A stretch of 42,726 nt of DNA from Lachnospiraceae bacterium (GCA_017480195.1 JAFVBE010000004.1:1-42726), one strand, 5' to 3'. Shown: positions 7,918 through 16,903, counted from the stretch's first letter. The notes: generated from the sequence alone by a model not told the origin. Made by a program: numbers and translations.

Positions 7918-7947
7918 ATTATAGCAAATATATCTATGTACTGTCAA
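7918..7947 (-). promoter_or_regulatory. Promoter of ftsEX operon
   Basis: On the minus strand TTGACA (7942-7947) and TATAAT (7918-7923) are separated by 18 bp, 58 bp before the ftsE start. The leader downstream contains repeated TTACAAAT/ATTTGTAA motifs (7888-7915), including the palindrome TTTGTTACAAA, which may be a regulator site. Confidence 0.7.
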
Positions 7948-7994
7948 TGGGACATTATGTAAATTCGCCATTTTTTCACATTCTTAAACTTATC

Positions 7995-9083
7995 TTAATA
8001 TTCCAGAGAATCCATATATCTCATATATTTTGCAACCATAAGAGCTATCTTAAAGGTTATGGCGTCCTCAAAAACCCTTAAGTCAAGTCCTGTGCTCTTC
8101 TGAAGCTTGTCTAATCTGTAGACTAAAGTATTACGATGAATATATAACTGTCTCGAGGTCTCCGATACATTCAGGTTATTCTCAAAAAATTTATTAATCG
8201 TGGTTATGGTCTCCTCATCAAACTCATCCGGTGATTTGCCGTCAAATATCTCCTTAATGAACATCTCACAGAGCTGCTTAGGAAGCTGGTAAATAAGTCT
8301 TCCTATACCAAGATTACTGTATGATATAATATTCCTGTCACCGTAGAAGATTTTACCTACCTCAAGTGCGAGCTTTGCTTCCTTATAGGAACGTGATACA
8401 GCCTTGATTTCATTTACAATTGTTCCATAAGAAACATTTACCGCAGACATGGCTTCCGTATTGAGCATATCCACTAAAACCTTGGCTGTCTTATTCATAT
8501 CATCATAATTTTCGTTAGCCTTAAGCTCCTTAACAAGAATAATATTCTTCTCGTCAACAGCGGTTATAAAATCCTTAGTTTTACTTGAGAATAGTGTTCT
8601 GATTGTCTCAAGAGCATTAGTATCCTTCTCATTCTTAGTTTCTATTATGAATACTACTCTTCTTACATCTGTTTCGATGTGAAGCTTTTTGGCTCTGTTA
8701 TATATATCAACTAAAAGAAGATTATCCAGCAAAAGGTTCTTAACAAAATTATCCTTGTCAAACCTCTCCTTGTATGCCACAAGAAGATTCTGAATCTGAA
8801 ATACTACCATATTGCCAATCATATATACATCCTCTGCCTCGCCCTTGACAATCAGTATATATTCAAGTTCGTTTTCATCATAAATCTTGAAGAAATGAAA
8901 CCCCTGCATAACCTGACTCTCTGCCGGTGAATCGGCAAAAGTCACAACTGACTTCTCATAGCTTTCCGTCTCTCTCATGGTTGAAGCTAAAACTTTACCC
9001 TCTGTATCCATCACGCACAAATCCGTGCGTGTAATATTTTTTACTCCATCAATAGTATCCTGGAGTATCTGATTTGAAATCAT
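7995..9083 (-). CDS. CdaR/PucR-family transcriptional regulator
   Basis: The 362-residue protein begins with a sugar-diacid-recognition-type sensor domain (MISNQILQDTIDGVKNITRTD... about 1-135), a middle GGDEF-like region, and a C-terminal PucR-type HTH (about 300-355: FFENNLNVSETSRQLYIHRNTLVYRLDKLQ). Regulators of this family activate carbohydrate or purine catabolic genes. RBS GGGGTGG precedes ATG. It lies downstream of the msmK-like ATPase but is separated from it by a strong terminator (9177-9207), so it is a separate transcript. This pairing suggests control of sugar uptake, which is inference; the ligand is unknown. Confidence 0.85.
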   Translation of the reverse strand: MISNQILQDTIDGVKNITRTDLCVMDTEGKVLASTMRETESYEKSVVTFADSPAESQVMQGFHFFKIYDENELEYILIVKGEAEDVYMIGNMVVFQIQNLLVAYKERFDKDNFVKNLLLDNLLLVDIYNRAKKLHIETDVRRVVFIIETKNEKDTNALETIRTLFSSKTKDFITAVDEKNIILVKELKANENYDDMNKTAKVLVDMLNTEAMSAVNVSYGTIVNEIKAVSRSYKEAKLALEVGKIFYGDRNIISYSNLGIGRLIYQLPKQLCEMFIKEIFDGKSPDEFDEETITTINKFFENNLNVSETSRQLYIHRNTLVYRLDKLQKSTGLDLRVFEDAITFKIALMVAKYMRYMDSLEY

Positions 9084-9176
9084 TAAACCACCCCTATTAT
9101 CTTATATTATCCAACATATTGTATATGCTTATAGCCATACATAATCTATTTTACAGTAAAACAAGAAAAAATAAAA

Positions 9177-9207
9177 GAGGAAATACATATTTTTTATGTA
9201 TTTCCTC
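9177..9207 (-). terminator. Rho-independent terminator after the sugar ABC ATPase gene
   Basis: A perfect 13-bp stem (GAGGAAATACATA with its complement) and 5-nt loop is followed on the minus strand by TTTTATTTTTTC. It lies 28 bp after the stop of the ATPase gene. Confidence 0.9.
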
Positions 9208-9234
9208 AAATATTATTCTATAACTCACTTAAAA

Positions 9235-10347
9235 TTAGTTAGCTACAATCTCCTCTGTCTCCTTATCGAAGATATGTATCTTACTTAAGTCAAATGCGAA
9301 CTGAACAGTATCACCAGGTCTTGCAGTTGTACGAGCATTAACTCTTGCAGTAATATCGAACTGGTCGATAGTGAAGTATAAGTAAACCTCAGCACCTAAC
9401 ATTTCGTAGATATTAATTCTTGCGTCGATAACACTCTCAGGTGATGATTCTATGAAAAGCTGCTCATCGTGGATATCCTCAGGACGAATACCAAGAACAA
9501 CTTCCTTATCAATAAAGTCACCTGCAATAAGCTTCTGAGCCTTAGCATCAGGTACTTTGATTGAATGTGAACCAAACATAAGTAATACATCTGCACCGGA
9601 CTTAACAACCTTACAATCAATGAAGTTCATAGGTGGCATACCCATGAAACCTGCAACGAATAAGTTGCATGGATTGTCGTATAAGTTCTGTGGAGTATCA
9701 ACCTGCTGTATAATACCATCCTTCATAACTACGATTCTTGTACCAAGAGTCATAGCCTCAGTCTGGTCATGTGTAACATAAATGATAGTTGTCTGTAATC
9801 TCTGATGAAGCTTAGAAATCTCGACACGCATCTGAACTCTGAGCTTAGCATCAAGGTTTGAAAGAGGCTCATCCATAAGGAATACCTTTGGCTCACGAAC
9901 GATTGCACGTCCCATGGCAACTCTCTGTCTCTGACCACCTGATAAAGCCTTTGGCTTTCTGTCAAGCAAGTGCTCGATATCAAGAATCTTAGCAGCCTCA
10001 TGTACCTGCTTATCAATCTTCTCCTTTGGTACCTTTCTAAGCTTAAGTCCGAATGCCATGTTATCATAAACTGACATATGAGGATACAAAGCGTAGTTCT
10101 GGAATACCATTGCGATATCTCTGTCCTTAGGCTCAACATCATTTACCATCTTGTCGCCTATCCATAACTCACCGTTACTGATATCTTCAAGTCCGGCAAT
10201 CATACGAAGTGTAGTAGACTTACCACATCCTGAAGGACCAACGAAGATGATGAACTCTTTGTCTTCAATCTCTAAGTTGAAGTCCTTAACAGCATTAAAA
10301 CCGTTAGGGTAAATCTTATAAATATTCTTAAGTGATAAACTAGCCAT
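9235..10347 (-). CDS. Sugar ABC transporter ATP-binding protein (MsmK/UgpC type)
   Basis: The 370-residue ATPase has Walker A GPSGCGKST (37-45), signature LSGGQRQR (135-142), Walker B VFLMDEPLSNLD (155-166) and a C-terminal OB/TOBE regulatory domain (about 240-360, including GIRPEDIH). Length and motifs match MsmK/MsmX/UgpC, the ATPases that energise several carbohydrate importers in Firmicutes. No permease or binding-protein genes adjoin it, consistent with a shared ATPase serving distant transporters. The first codons MASLSLKNIYKIYPNG are typical. A plausible promoter (TTGAAA-16-TAATAT) lies about 80 bp upstream. Confidence 0.92.
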   Translation of the reverse strand: MASLSLKNIYKIYPNGFNAVKDFNLEIEDKEFIIFVGPSGCGKSTTLRMIAGLEDISNGELWIGDKMVNDVEPKDRDIAMVFQNYALYPHMSVYDNMAFGLKLRKVPKEKIDKQVHEAAKILDIEHLLDRKPKALSGGQRQRVAMGRAIVREPKVFLMDEPLSNLDAKLRVQMRVEISKLHQRLQTTIIYVTHDQTEAMTLGTRIVVMKDGIIQQVDTPQNLYDNPCNLFVAGFMGMPPMNFIDCKVVKSGADVLLMFGSHSIKVPDAKAQKLIAGDFIDKEVVLGIRPEDIHDEQLFIESSPESVIDARINIYEMLGAEVYLYFTIDQFDITARVNARTTARPGDTVQFAFDLSKIHIFDKETEEIVAN

Positions 10348-10425
10348 TTAATTTTTCCTCCTTAGATTAGCTAAATTTTCTGACTCACGATATTCAGATT
10401 TTACATCAGTTCACAATTAAAAACT

Positions 10426-10453
10426 ATATTACTATTTAACAAATAACTTTCAA
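10426..10453 (-). promoter_or_regulatory. Probable promoter of the sugar ABC ATPase gene
   Basis: Minus-strand TTGAAA (10448-10453) and TAATAT (10426-10431) are 16 bp apart, leaving a leader of about 75 nt before the start codon. Confidence 0.45.
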
Positions 10454-10531
10454 AAATATTGTGTATTTTGTATATTGAAATTTTTTTGTCCAAGTTTTTA
10501 TATAATTTTAACAAATAAATGACTATTTAAA

Positions 10532-11434
10532 CTATCCCAGTTTTGTGAAACCTTCACCAAAAGCCTCACTGATATCTCCAACAAAACAAAGTGATTTTGA
10601 ATCCACTAAACCTACAAATTGCTTGATTTTAACTAATTCACGACCGGATGCGACACACATCATCATTTTTTTACCCTCGTTGGTATATCCGCCGACTACA
10701 TCTATGAAAGTCACACCTCTTCCGATTGTATTGAAAATGTAATCAGCAATCTCCTCATAGGAAGATGAGATAATATATATAAGCTTTGAGCGCTTAAATC
10801 CTTTAATAACCGTATCTGACATTCTCGTCTCTATAATAAGGGCAATGATTGCATATATTCCCTTCACGACTCCGAAGAAGCTTATGGCACAGATAATTAT
10901 TATCCCGTCTATAACCAGCATAACCTGTGGAATGGTTACATATCTTACCTTCTTGCTAATCATGGTTGAAACCATATCAACTCCGCCTGATGAAGCATCC
11001 GAGCTTAATATCATGCCAAGTCCCAGCCCCATAAGAAATGCTCCTATAAACACATCAACAGCGAAGCTTCCCGTCTTGAAGTTAAGCGCAGGAACAACCG
11101 CCAGAAAAAAGGATAGGCAGGCTGTACCATATATAGTCTTGACAAATACACGTCTCTCAAACTCCTTATAGCCAATTATGAAAAGCGGAATATTAATCAG
11201 AGTGTTCACTATCCACATAGGAATACCGAGTGTATTATAAAGGATTACGGCGATACCTGTGACACCACCCACAACAATCTCAAGCTGGTTAAAATATAAA
11301 ACCAGCGCCACCGACATAAGAAGCGCTCCGAAGGTTATTGTGAGATATTGCTTGAACAACACACTTTTACTAAGCTTTCGGACATCATTATTAATTTTTT
11401 GAATTTCCTTATCTACAAATAATAAATTCCTCAT
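10532..11434 (-). CDS. YitT family membrane protein (DUF161/DUF2179)
   Basis: The 300-residue protein has five or so membrane segments (from about 30 to 210; e.g. YLTITFGALLMSVALVLYF, VDVFIGAFLMGLGLGMIL) and a soluble C-terminal DUF2179 domain (about 215-295; FNTIGRGVTFIDVVGGYT...). YitT proteins are widespread in Firmicutes; their transport function is not established. The only good start is ATG at 11434, which lacks a clear ribosome site and lies inside a perfect 10-bp inverted repeat (11427-11451), so initiation may be regulated by a hairpin. Confidence 0.88.
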   Translation of the reverse strand: MRNLLFVDKEIQKINNDVRKLSKSVLFKQYLTITFGALLMSVALVLYFNQLEIVVGGVTGIAVILYNTLGIPMWIVNTLINIPLFIIGYKEFERRVFVKTIYGTACLSFFLAVVPALNFKTGSFAVDVFIGAFLMGLGLGMILSSDASSGGVDMVSTMISKKVRYVTIPQVMLVIDGIIIICAISFFGVVKGIYAIIALIIETRMSDTVIKGFKRSKLIYIISSSYEEIADYIFNTIGRGVTFIDVVGGYTNEGKKMMMCVASGRELVKIKQFVGLVDSKSLCFVGDISEAFGEGFTKLG

Positions 11435-11451
11435 AAGATAATTATGAGGAA
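11427..11451 (-). promoter_or_regulatory. Inverted repeat covering the yitT-like start codon
   Basis: TTCCTCATAA (11427-11436) and TTATGAGGAA (11442-11451) are perfectly complementary with a 5-nt spacer. The gene's ATG (11432-11434) lies within the stem. The structure could hide the start in mRNA, or the palindrome could bind a repressor in DNA. Confidence 0.55.
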
Positions 11452-11538
11452 CTTATTTTAAAATTATTCATACGCAAATTCACAAGAATACAATCAGCGA
11501 TTACGGTTTTATTATTTTGCATTGCAATTTAATAATGG

Positions 11539-12093
11539 TTACTGACTGTCGTCGTCTGCTGCTCCGATTATAATGACCACATCATAAGCGCTCGTATCTA
11601 TAGAAGCGCCCTCGGTTACCTCTCCCACCTCATAGCTTGCGCCATTGAAATACTGTAAGAAGTCCTGACCTAAGTCCTCACTTTTAGCCACGATGCGGGT
11701 TGTCTCCTGTGGGGTGCTGTAATCAGACGCCATAGTATTCGCATATCCATAGCCGTTAAACTTCTCACACCATCTTCCCGCAAGTCCTGTAGTATCAGTG
11801 CTGTTAAGCACAAGTATATTGGCTGTACTTGGTGTAATTGCTGCAACATTATCAGGCTCAGGTACTGCCTCTGTCGTAGCGGCAGTAGTTTCATACAGCA
11901 AATCATCATGCGCTCCTGCCTCCGTAAGCACATTATCGCTCACCGTCGTAGCAGGGTTTGAATCAGTTTTATCGGTTTTCATAACCTTTATAATAAAGAA
12001 TATTCCAAATGCAACTATGGCAATTCCAAGTAAAATAACTATTGCTTTAAGCAGTATTGAGAAAAAAAGTCCTGCGGCACTTTGCTTTTTCAT
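11539..12093 (-). CDS. Membrane-anchored LytR C-terminal-domain protein
   Basis: The 184-residue protein has a short basic N-terminus (MKKQSAAG), one TM segment (about 10-35), a low-complexity Thr/Ala/Glu linker (about 40-85), and a C-terminal LytR_C-like domain starting ANILVLNSTDTTGLAGRWCE and ending VVIIIGAADDDSQ. The domain is often found at the end of LytR-CpsA-Psr cell-wall ligases; here it stands alone, without the ligase domain. ATG at 12093 has GGAGG 9 bases upstream, while the longer frame to 12234 has none. It is divergently transcribed from the SDR gene. Confidence 0.75.
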   Translation of the reverse strand: MKKQSAAGLFFSILLKAIVILLGIAIVAFGIFFIIKVMKTDKTDSNPATTVSDNVLTEAGAHDDLLYETTAATTEAVPEPDNVAAITPSTANILVLNSTDTTGLAGRWCEKFNGYGYANTMASDYSTPQETTRIVAKSEDLGQDFLQYFNGASYEVGEVTEGASIDTSAYDVVIIIGAADDDSQ

Positions 12094-12124
12094 CAAAATC
12101 AACCTCCATCCGTATGTATTTTGT

Positions 12125-12168
12125 AGTATAGCAAAGTTAGTTGTTTTTTTCAACTGTTTTGATATAAT
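12125..12168. promoter_or_regulatory. Back-to-back promoters for LytR_C and SDR genes
   Basis: Minus strand: TTGAAA (12148-12153), 17 bp, TATACT (12125-12130). Plus strand: TTGTTT (12141-12146), 16 bp, extended -10 TGATATAAT (12160-12168). The two -35 regions overlap around an AGTTG-(T)7-CAACT inverted repeat, so the promoters likely compete. The SDR leader (12168-12290) also holds an ATCGTC/GACGAT hairpin. Confidence 0.65.
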
Positions 12169-12290
12169 GATAAAGTCAATGTTTTTTACTTCAAGTTCCC
12201 GGACAGATCGTCCACGGAGCAGACGATGGAGCACGGAATATGTGCATCCTCATGGTAAAAAGCAAATTATTTATGAAAAGGGATTTAACC

Positions 12291-13016
12291 ATGAAAACTG
12301 CTTTAATAACAGGTGCATCCAGAGGCATAGGCAGAGCCGGTGCTATAGAGCTCTCTAAAGACTATGACTTAATTGCCATTTGCTGTAAAGAAAATACAGA
12401 AAAATTAGAAGAAACAGCTTTATCTATGAAGAAAAACAACTGTGAAGTTATGACCTTTACAGGTGATGTATCCGAGTATAATTTTGTATCAGATATGGTA
12501 AATGCGATTATCGACAAATACGGTCATATAGATACTCTGATAAACAATGCAGGTATAGCTTCTATAGGATTATTTACTGATGTCACCCCATCTGACTGGC
12601 AGAAAATGCTTGATACAAATCTCACATCCGTCTACAACACCTGTCATACGGTTGCGCCACATATGATACACGAAAAAAGCGGTCGCATAATTAATGTATC
12701 CTCTGTCTGGGGGCTGGTCGGAGCATCCTGTGAGGTCTGCTACTCCGCAACAAAAGGAGCTATAAACAGCTTCACGAAAGCACTCGCCAAGGAGCTTGCT
12801 CCAAGCAATGTATCCGTAAACGCAATTGCCTTCGGAGCAGTCGATACCGATATGAATTCCTGTCTTACAGAAGAAGACAAATCCGCTTTATGCGAAGAAA
12901 TACCTTTTGGACGCATGGCAAGTTGTGCAGAGGCTGCACTTTTTATAAAAAAGCTTTCAAAAATGCCCTCCTACTTCACAGGTGAGGTTGTTAAATTCGA
13001 TGGCGGATGGATTTAA
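12291..13016 (+). CDS. ymfI: SDR oxidoreductase, EF-P 5-aminopentanone reductase (YmfI) type
   Basis: The 241-residue short-chain dehydrogenase has TGASRGIG (7-14) for NAD(P) binding, NNAG (85-88), Ser in INVSSVWG and the YSATK catalytic pair (Y151, K155). The stretch SSVWGLVGASCEV and the C-terminal EEIPFGR...FDGGW match YmfI, the FabG relative that reduces the 5-aminopentanone group on elongation factor P. A generic FabG-like ketoreductase is the alternative. ATG at 12291 follows AAAAGGGA; the upstream in-frame codons from 12240 lack a site. Odd: the family's A-P-G after VNAIA is A-F-G here. Confidence 0.8.
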   Translation: MKTALITGASRGIGRAGAIELSKDYDLIAICCKENTEKLEETALSMKKNNCEVMTFTGDVSEYNFVSDMVNAIIDKYGHIDTLINNAGIASIGLFTDVTPSDWQKMLDTNLTSVYNTCHTVAPHMIHEKSGRIINVSSVWGLVGASCEVCYSATKGAINSFTKALAKELAPSNVSVNAIAFGAVDTDMNSCLTEEDKSALCEEIPFGRMASCAEAALFIKKLSKMPSYFTGEVVKFDGGWI

Positions 13017-13028
13017 TGGGAGGACTCT

Positions 13029-13766
13029 ATGAACATTTTTCTGAATAACGAACAAAAGCAGGTTGATATGTATAATTTATACAAGCCGTATTTGTATGAT
13101 AATGACCGGCATATATACTTAAATTCTGAAGGTTGGACCAAACTAATACATCAATCTTTTGATAAAATAATAGAGGATAATTTCGGAATGCATCCTATTA
13201 AGGAAAGATGCTGGGCAGATAATTATAAAGACGGAAGGCGACGAGTTATATCTATTTTTTTGGTTAACGATATGTTCGCCACATTAAAATATGGATGGAA
13301 TTTTAATTATATTCCTCGTACCGACGGAAGAAAAAAAATAAGCTGGTGCCGAACGGATAAAACCATATATACACATACATTCAAATTATCAGAAGATTTT
13401 ATAAATTACAATCAAAAAAAGCGCAAATCAGTTTTCGGCAGAAATGGTTATACTAACGATCCATCAGGATTTAATTTGCTTATGAAAGAACATAAAACAG
13501 CATGGGATACCATATATCCAGAGATATTCGATTATTATGAAAAAACTTCTACATATGAAGGACTATTAAATAATCTCAGGGAATTAAAAAAAAGCGGATA
13601 CTATAACTTAATCAACTCCGGTAATCATATTGTTTATATATTTGTAGAAAAATACACAGGCAACGATATACAAGCAGAAAAAGATTTTGAAGAATTACAA
13701 TTTTATGACGAGCAAACAAAAAATGATTTTTATAAGAAACTTCAAATGGTAAACAATAAGATTTAG
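13029..13766 (+). CDS. Unrecognised soluble protein
   Basis: The 245-residue protein is not one I recognise. It is soluble, rich in K, N, Y and D, without signal peptide or membrane segment. It begins MNIFLNNEQKQVDMYNLYKP, has an aromatic central section (KYGWNFNYIPRTDGRKKISW) and ends in charged helices. GGGAGG 7 bases before ATG supports the start, and the 12-bp gap places it in an operon with the SDR gene. Its higher AT content and strong lysine/asparagine bias compared with its neighbours could indicate acquisition. It may be a lineage-specific protein. Confidence 0.75.
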   Translation: MNIFLNNEQKQVDMYNLYKPYLYDNDRHIYLNSEGWTKLIHQSFDKIIEDNFGMHPIKERCWADNYKDGRRRVISIFLVNDMFATLKYGWNFNYIPRTDGRKKISWCRTDKTIYTHTFKLSEDFINYNQKKRKSVFGRNGYTNDPSGFNLLMKEHKTAWDTIYPEIFDYYEKTSTYEGLLNNLRELKKSGYYNLINSGNHIVYIFVEKYTGNDIQAEKDFEELQFYDEQTKNDFYKKLQMVNNKI

Positions 13767-13809
13767 GTGATACCTTGATTACTGAATATCCGGTAATCAA
13801 AATATCACC
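13766..13809. terminator. Two-tier hairpin between convergent genes
   Basis: An outer GGTGATA/TATCACC stem and an inner perfect TTGATTAC/GTAATCAA stem lie between the convergent gene ends at 13766 and 13837. There is no long T-run, so it may act as a weak bidirectional terminator. Confidence 0.5.
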
Positions 13810-13836
13810 CTAACTAACTCTCAACTAAAATATCAT

Positions 13837-15093
13837 TTATTTACTCTTCCTAAGACCCTTAAGTGCATTGGAAATCTTTATCGGATTGCCATATCTTAAG
13901 GTTGAATTCCTGAATATCTTTCCACCTATAAATCCAACGAGTATGACTGATGCATAAAGGATAACTGCCGAAAGTACAATCTCCCATGTCGCTACACTTC
14001 CCATCGCAACTCTGGCGAACATCGCACTGTAAGAGCTGATTGGCAGGAACGAGCAGACCTTAATTATGACACCGTCTACATTTGTAAGATTGATAAGTAC
14101 GACAAAGTACACAATCATAATAACCATCTGAGCAGTACCTGCTGTCTTGTTCAAATCCTCAATCTTGGAGACAAGGGCTCCGAGGGCTCCGTAAAGGAAT
14201 GCATAAAGTATAAATCCACCTATTCCGAATACCGCAAAGGTTATAAGTACATCTGACGGAATATCAAGGAACATCGCTATACCGTCACCCCAGTAGTCCT
14301 TATTGACCTGATACGAGCCAAGAAGTGATAATCCTATAAGTCCCACCTGGAATATAGACGAGATAACGCTTGCAAACACCTTACCAAATAATACTGCCGT
14401 AGTCGAAGTACTGGTTACAAGTATCTCTATTGAACGATTACTCTTCTCGTTTGTAACGCTGCTTGCAACCTGCATACCGTACATGATTATAAGCATAAAG
14501 ATAATTATAACTAAGATATAGCAGTACCAGTAATTGCTTGAGCTGTCCTTACCAAGAACCTCCTCATGCATAGTTATTTCTCTATTTTCAACCTCAAGGA
14601 AGTCCTCTATGTCAATTCCATTTCGCCAGCAGTAGTCAAGCTTATTTACCATAAGCATAAGCTCTGAAAACGTCTCGGCATTGCTGTCAAACATTGATTT
14701 ATTGTTCACATAGTATGTGAAATCAACATATCCGTTTACGAAAAATCCTGCCTCAATTCCATCATCTTCCTTCATTATATCCTTCTTCATGTCTTCTACA
14801 TCAGAATAAAGTACGAATTCAACATCAGGAAAATAAATTTTAGCATACTCGGGTGTGATAAGATGTGTCTGGCCGAACAGTCCCAGCTTCACTTTCTCAT
14901 CTTCATCAGCGCCATCTACTCCATCTGCCTTCTCTACATCTGAATCGCTGTTCGACTTGAATGAATCAATAACACGAGGAGCGAACATAATACCGGCTGA
15001 TAATATGCACAGCAAAATCGTCGAAATAATAAATGACTTTGACTTAAAGTAATTATCTAATTCAAATCTTAAAACCGTTAAAAACTTCTTCAT
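13837..15093 (-). CDS. ABC-2 type permease (NatB-like)
   Basis: The 418-residue protein has one N-terminal TM segment (about 19-38), an extracellular region of about 150 residues with an acidic start (DVEKADGVDGADEDE), then five or six TM segments (from about 195) including the block MQVASSVTNEKSNRSIEILV that marks NatB/ABC-2 export permeases. It pairs with the ATPase gene whose stop overlaps its ATG (TAATG), so both are made together. The substrate is unknown; relatives export Na+, antibiotics or peptides. Confidence 0.9.
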   Translation of the reverse strand: MKKFLTVLRFELDNYFKSKSFIISTILLCILSAGIMFAPRVIDSFKSNSDSDVEKADGVDGADEDEKVKLGLFGQTHLITPEYAKIYFPDVEFVLYSDVEDMKKDIMKEDDGIEAGFFVNGYVDFTYYVNNKSMFDSNAETFSELMLMVNKLDYCWRNGIDIEDFLEVENREITMHEEVLGKDSSSNYWYCYILVIIIFMLIIMYGMQVASSVTNEKSNRSIEILVTSTSTTAVLFGKVFASVISSIFQVGLIGLSLLGSYQVNKDYWGDGIAMFLDIPSDVLITFAVFGIGGFILYAFLYGALGALVSKIEDLNKTAGTAQMVIMIVYFVVLINLTNVDGVIIKVCSFLPISSYSAMFARVAMGSVATWEIVLSAVILYASVILVGFIGGKIFRNSTLRYGNPIKISNALKGLRKSK

Positions 15094-16142
15094 TATGCCT
15101 GCACCTCCTTATCATCTTTTTCTTCCTCCAAATTAGTTTCGTTACTTTCTTTATCTTTTTTCCTGCCTAAAGCTTTCTTTTCTTTGACCGGCTTTTTATT
15201 ATCCCTGTCCTGAGTATCCTCTTCAGGTTCTTCCTCACCCACACAGGTTACGAAGATATCATTAAGCGACGGCTCATAATCACCGAAGGTTTTTATATCA
15301 ACATTCTCCTTCTTAAGTGCTTCAAGTATATCCCAGCCCGTCGTATTCTTCGCACACTCAAATATAACATGATGTTTTGAAACCCTCTCAACCTTAACCA
15401 TAGATGAAAGCTTTGATTCAAGTATTTTTCTTACTTCTTCAAGACTCATATTAGAAGCAGCAAGTTTCTTCCTACCCTTGCCGTATTCCGCCTTAATGTC
15501 ATCAAGGTGTCCCTTTAATACAGCCTCACCCTTATTGATGATAACAATATCCTCGCAGAACTCCTCAACATAACTCATCTGATGGCTTGAGAAGATAACT
15601 ATCCGACCTTCATTTATAAGCTCTCTGATAACATCCTTAAGAATCTGTGAATTAACAGGGTCAAGTCCCGAAAACGGCTCGTCAAGTATCACTATCTCAG
15701 GCTCTCCTACAAGGGTTGCCGCAAGCTGTACCTTCTGCTGATTACCCTTTGATAAGGTATCAAGCTTCCTGTCTGTATACTCGTCAACGCCAAGTCTTTT
15801 TAACCATTTTGCGGTATTGGCGGCAGCCTCCTTCTTACTAAGTCCCCTCAGACAGCCAAGATAAATCATCTGATCCTTAACAACTCTCTTCGGATATAAT
15901 CCCCTTTCCTCAGGCAGATATCCAAATCTTCTTCCATCCGGTTTAAACTTCTCTCCGTCAAGCAGAACCTCCCCTGAATCAGCATGAAATACATCCATGA
16001 TAATCCTTATGGTCGTTGTCTTACCTGCTCCATTTCTTCCGAGCAGTCCGAGCGCCTTTCCGCTCTCAACATCGAAATCAATTCCATGCAGTATTTCATT
16101 TCCTTCAAAGCTCTTTTTAATATCTTTTAATTCAAGCTTCAT
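15093..16142 (-). CDS. ABC exporter ATPase (NatA-like) with charged tail
   Basis: The 349-residue ATPase has Walker A GRNGAGKTT (35-43), a Q-loop region FGYLPEERGLYPK typical of NatA, signature LSKGNQQK, Walker B IVILDEPFSGLDP and H-loop SSHQM. The PEERGLY and SKGNQQK forms are shared with the ATPase at 30296-31240. The last ~45 residues (EEEPEEDTQDRDNKKPV...) are a very charged, probably disordered tail not needed for the ABC fold. It lies downstream of the XRE gene (18 bp) and is translationally coupled to the permease. Confidence 0.92.
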   Translation of the reverse strand: MKLELKDIKKSFEGNEILHGIDFDVESGKALGLLGRNGAGKTTTIRIIMDVFHADSGEVLLDGEKFKPDGRRFGYLPEERGLYPKRVVKDQMIYLGCLRGLSKKEAAANTAKWLKRLGVDEYTDRKLDTLSKGNQQKVQLAATLVGEPEIVILDEPFSGLDPVNSQILKDVIRELINEGRIVIFSSHQMSYVEEFCEDIVIINKGEAVLKGHLDDIKAEYGKGRKKLAASNMSLEEVRKILESKLSSMVKVERVSKHHVIFECAKNTTGWDILEALKKENVDIKTFGDYEPSLNDIFVTCVGEEEPEEDTQDRDNKKPVKEKKALGRKKDKESNETNLEEEKDDKEVQA

Positions 16143-16160
16143 AAAACATACTCCTTTCCC

Positions 16161-16352
16161 CTATTCCCAGAATAGTTCATCCAAAGTTTTATCTAAAGCC
16201 CTGCATATTGCTATGCAGAGATTTATGGTTGGATTGTAATCGCCTTTTTCTATGGAACTGATTGTCTGTCTTGATACCCCTACATTCTTGGCAAGATCCT
16301 CCTGAGACATATCCTTCATAGTACGGGCAGCCTTTAATCTAAGATTCTTCAT
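16161..16352 (-). CDS. Small XRE-family regulator
   Basis: The 63-residue protein is a single Cro-type helix-turn-helix (MKNLRLKAARTMKDMSQEDLAKNVGVSRQTISSIEKGDYNP...) ending CRALDKTLDELFWE, the standard minimal regulator that accompanies ABC exporters and small membrane proteins in Firmicutes. It is 3 bp downstream of the membrane protein gene and 18 bp upstream of the ABC ATPase gene. It likely controls its own operon. Confidence 0.92.
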   Translation of the reverse strand: MKNLRLKAARTMKDMSQEDLAKNVGVSRQTISSIEKGDYNPTINLCIAICRALDKTLDELFWE

Positions 16353-16355
16353 AAG

Positions 16356-16871
16356 CTACTCTTCCTCTCTCTTGTTAAGTCCAAGCTTAATCAAGCCTGC
16401 AGCCGATACAACAAACAATGCAATTCCGCATGCCGGGCTCACTATAGAGAATTTCAGTCTGCCGTCCACCACCCATTCACTCCTATTCGCAAAACCTATT
16501 GCAAAGTTCATAATTCCTATTCCGAGCAACATAAGAATTGACGATAAAGGTTTTTCAACCAGTCCGAAATATCCATCGTTGATGATGCAGTATATGGCAA
16601 AAACCACTACCGAAATAAGCACTGAAATAATCATTGCGGCATCCACATCGATATACTCAACATGGTCGCCATCCGACAAGCAGAGTATAACCATATTGCA
16701 TATGGCAAATGTGAAAAAGCCCAGCTTATACCCTCTGCCTCTGACAAGCTCCTGCCTCTCATCATACTCAGCTTTATTGCTCCTCTTCTTTTTAAAGATG
16801 AAGAAAAATATAAAAAATATCAGAGCAAATATAACGCCAAACACAAATCCCGCTCTATAAGATTCCATCAT
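16356..16871 (-). CDS. Small multi-pass membrane protein in XRE/ABC operon
   Basis: The 171-residue protein has an N-terminal TM segment (about 8-27), the short cytoplasmic motif YDERQELVRGRGYKLGF (about 38-54) common in small Firmicute membrane proteins paired with XRE regulators, and four further TM segments. No enzymatic motif is visible. AGGAGG lies 8 bases before the ATG at 16871. It is first in the operon membrane protein-XRE-ATPase-permease, so it may sense a signal or help the exporter. Its biochemical role is unknown. Confidence 0.8.
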   Translation of the reverse strand: MMESYRAGFVFGVIFALIFFIFFFIFKKKRSNKAEYDERQELVRGRGYKLGFFTFAICNMVILCLSDGDHVEYIDVDAAMIISVLISVVVFAIYCIINDGYFGLVEKPLSSILMLLGIGIMNFAIGFANRSEWVVDGRLKFSIVSPACGIALFVVSAAGLIKLGLNKREEE

Positions 16872-16903
16872 ATCAGTATCCTCCTTATTATCTCTTGGCT
16901 TAC

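Noticed and set aside
11798-12358. Plus-strand 186-residue frame upstream of the SDR gene
   Set aside because: It is mostly antisense to the LytR_C gene, crosses two promoters and overlaps the SDR start.
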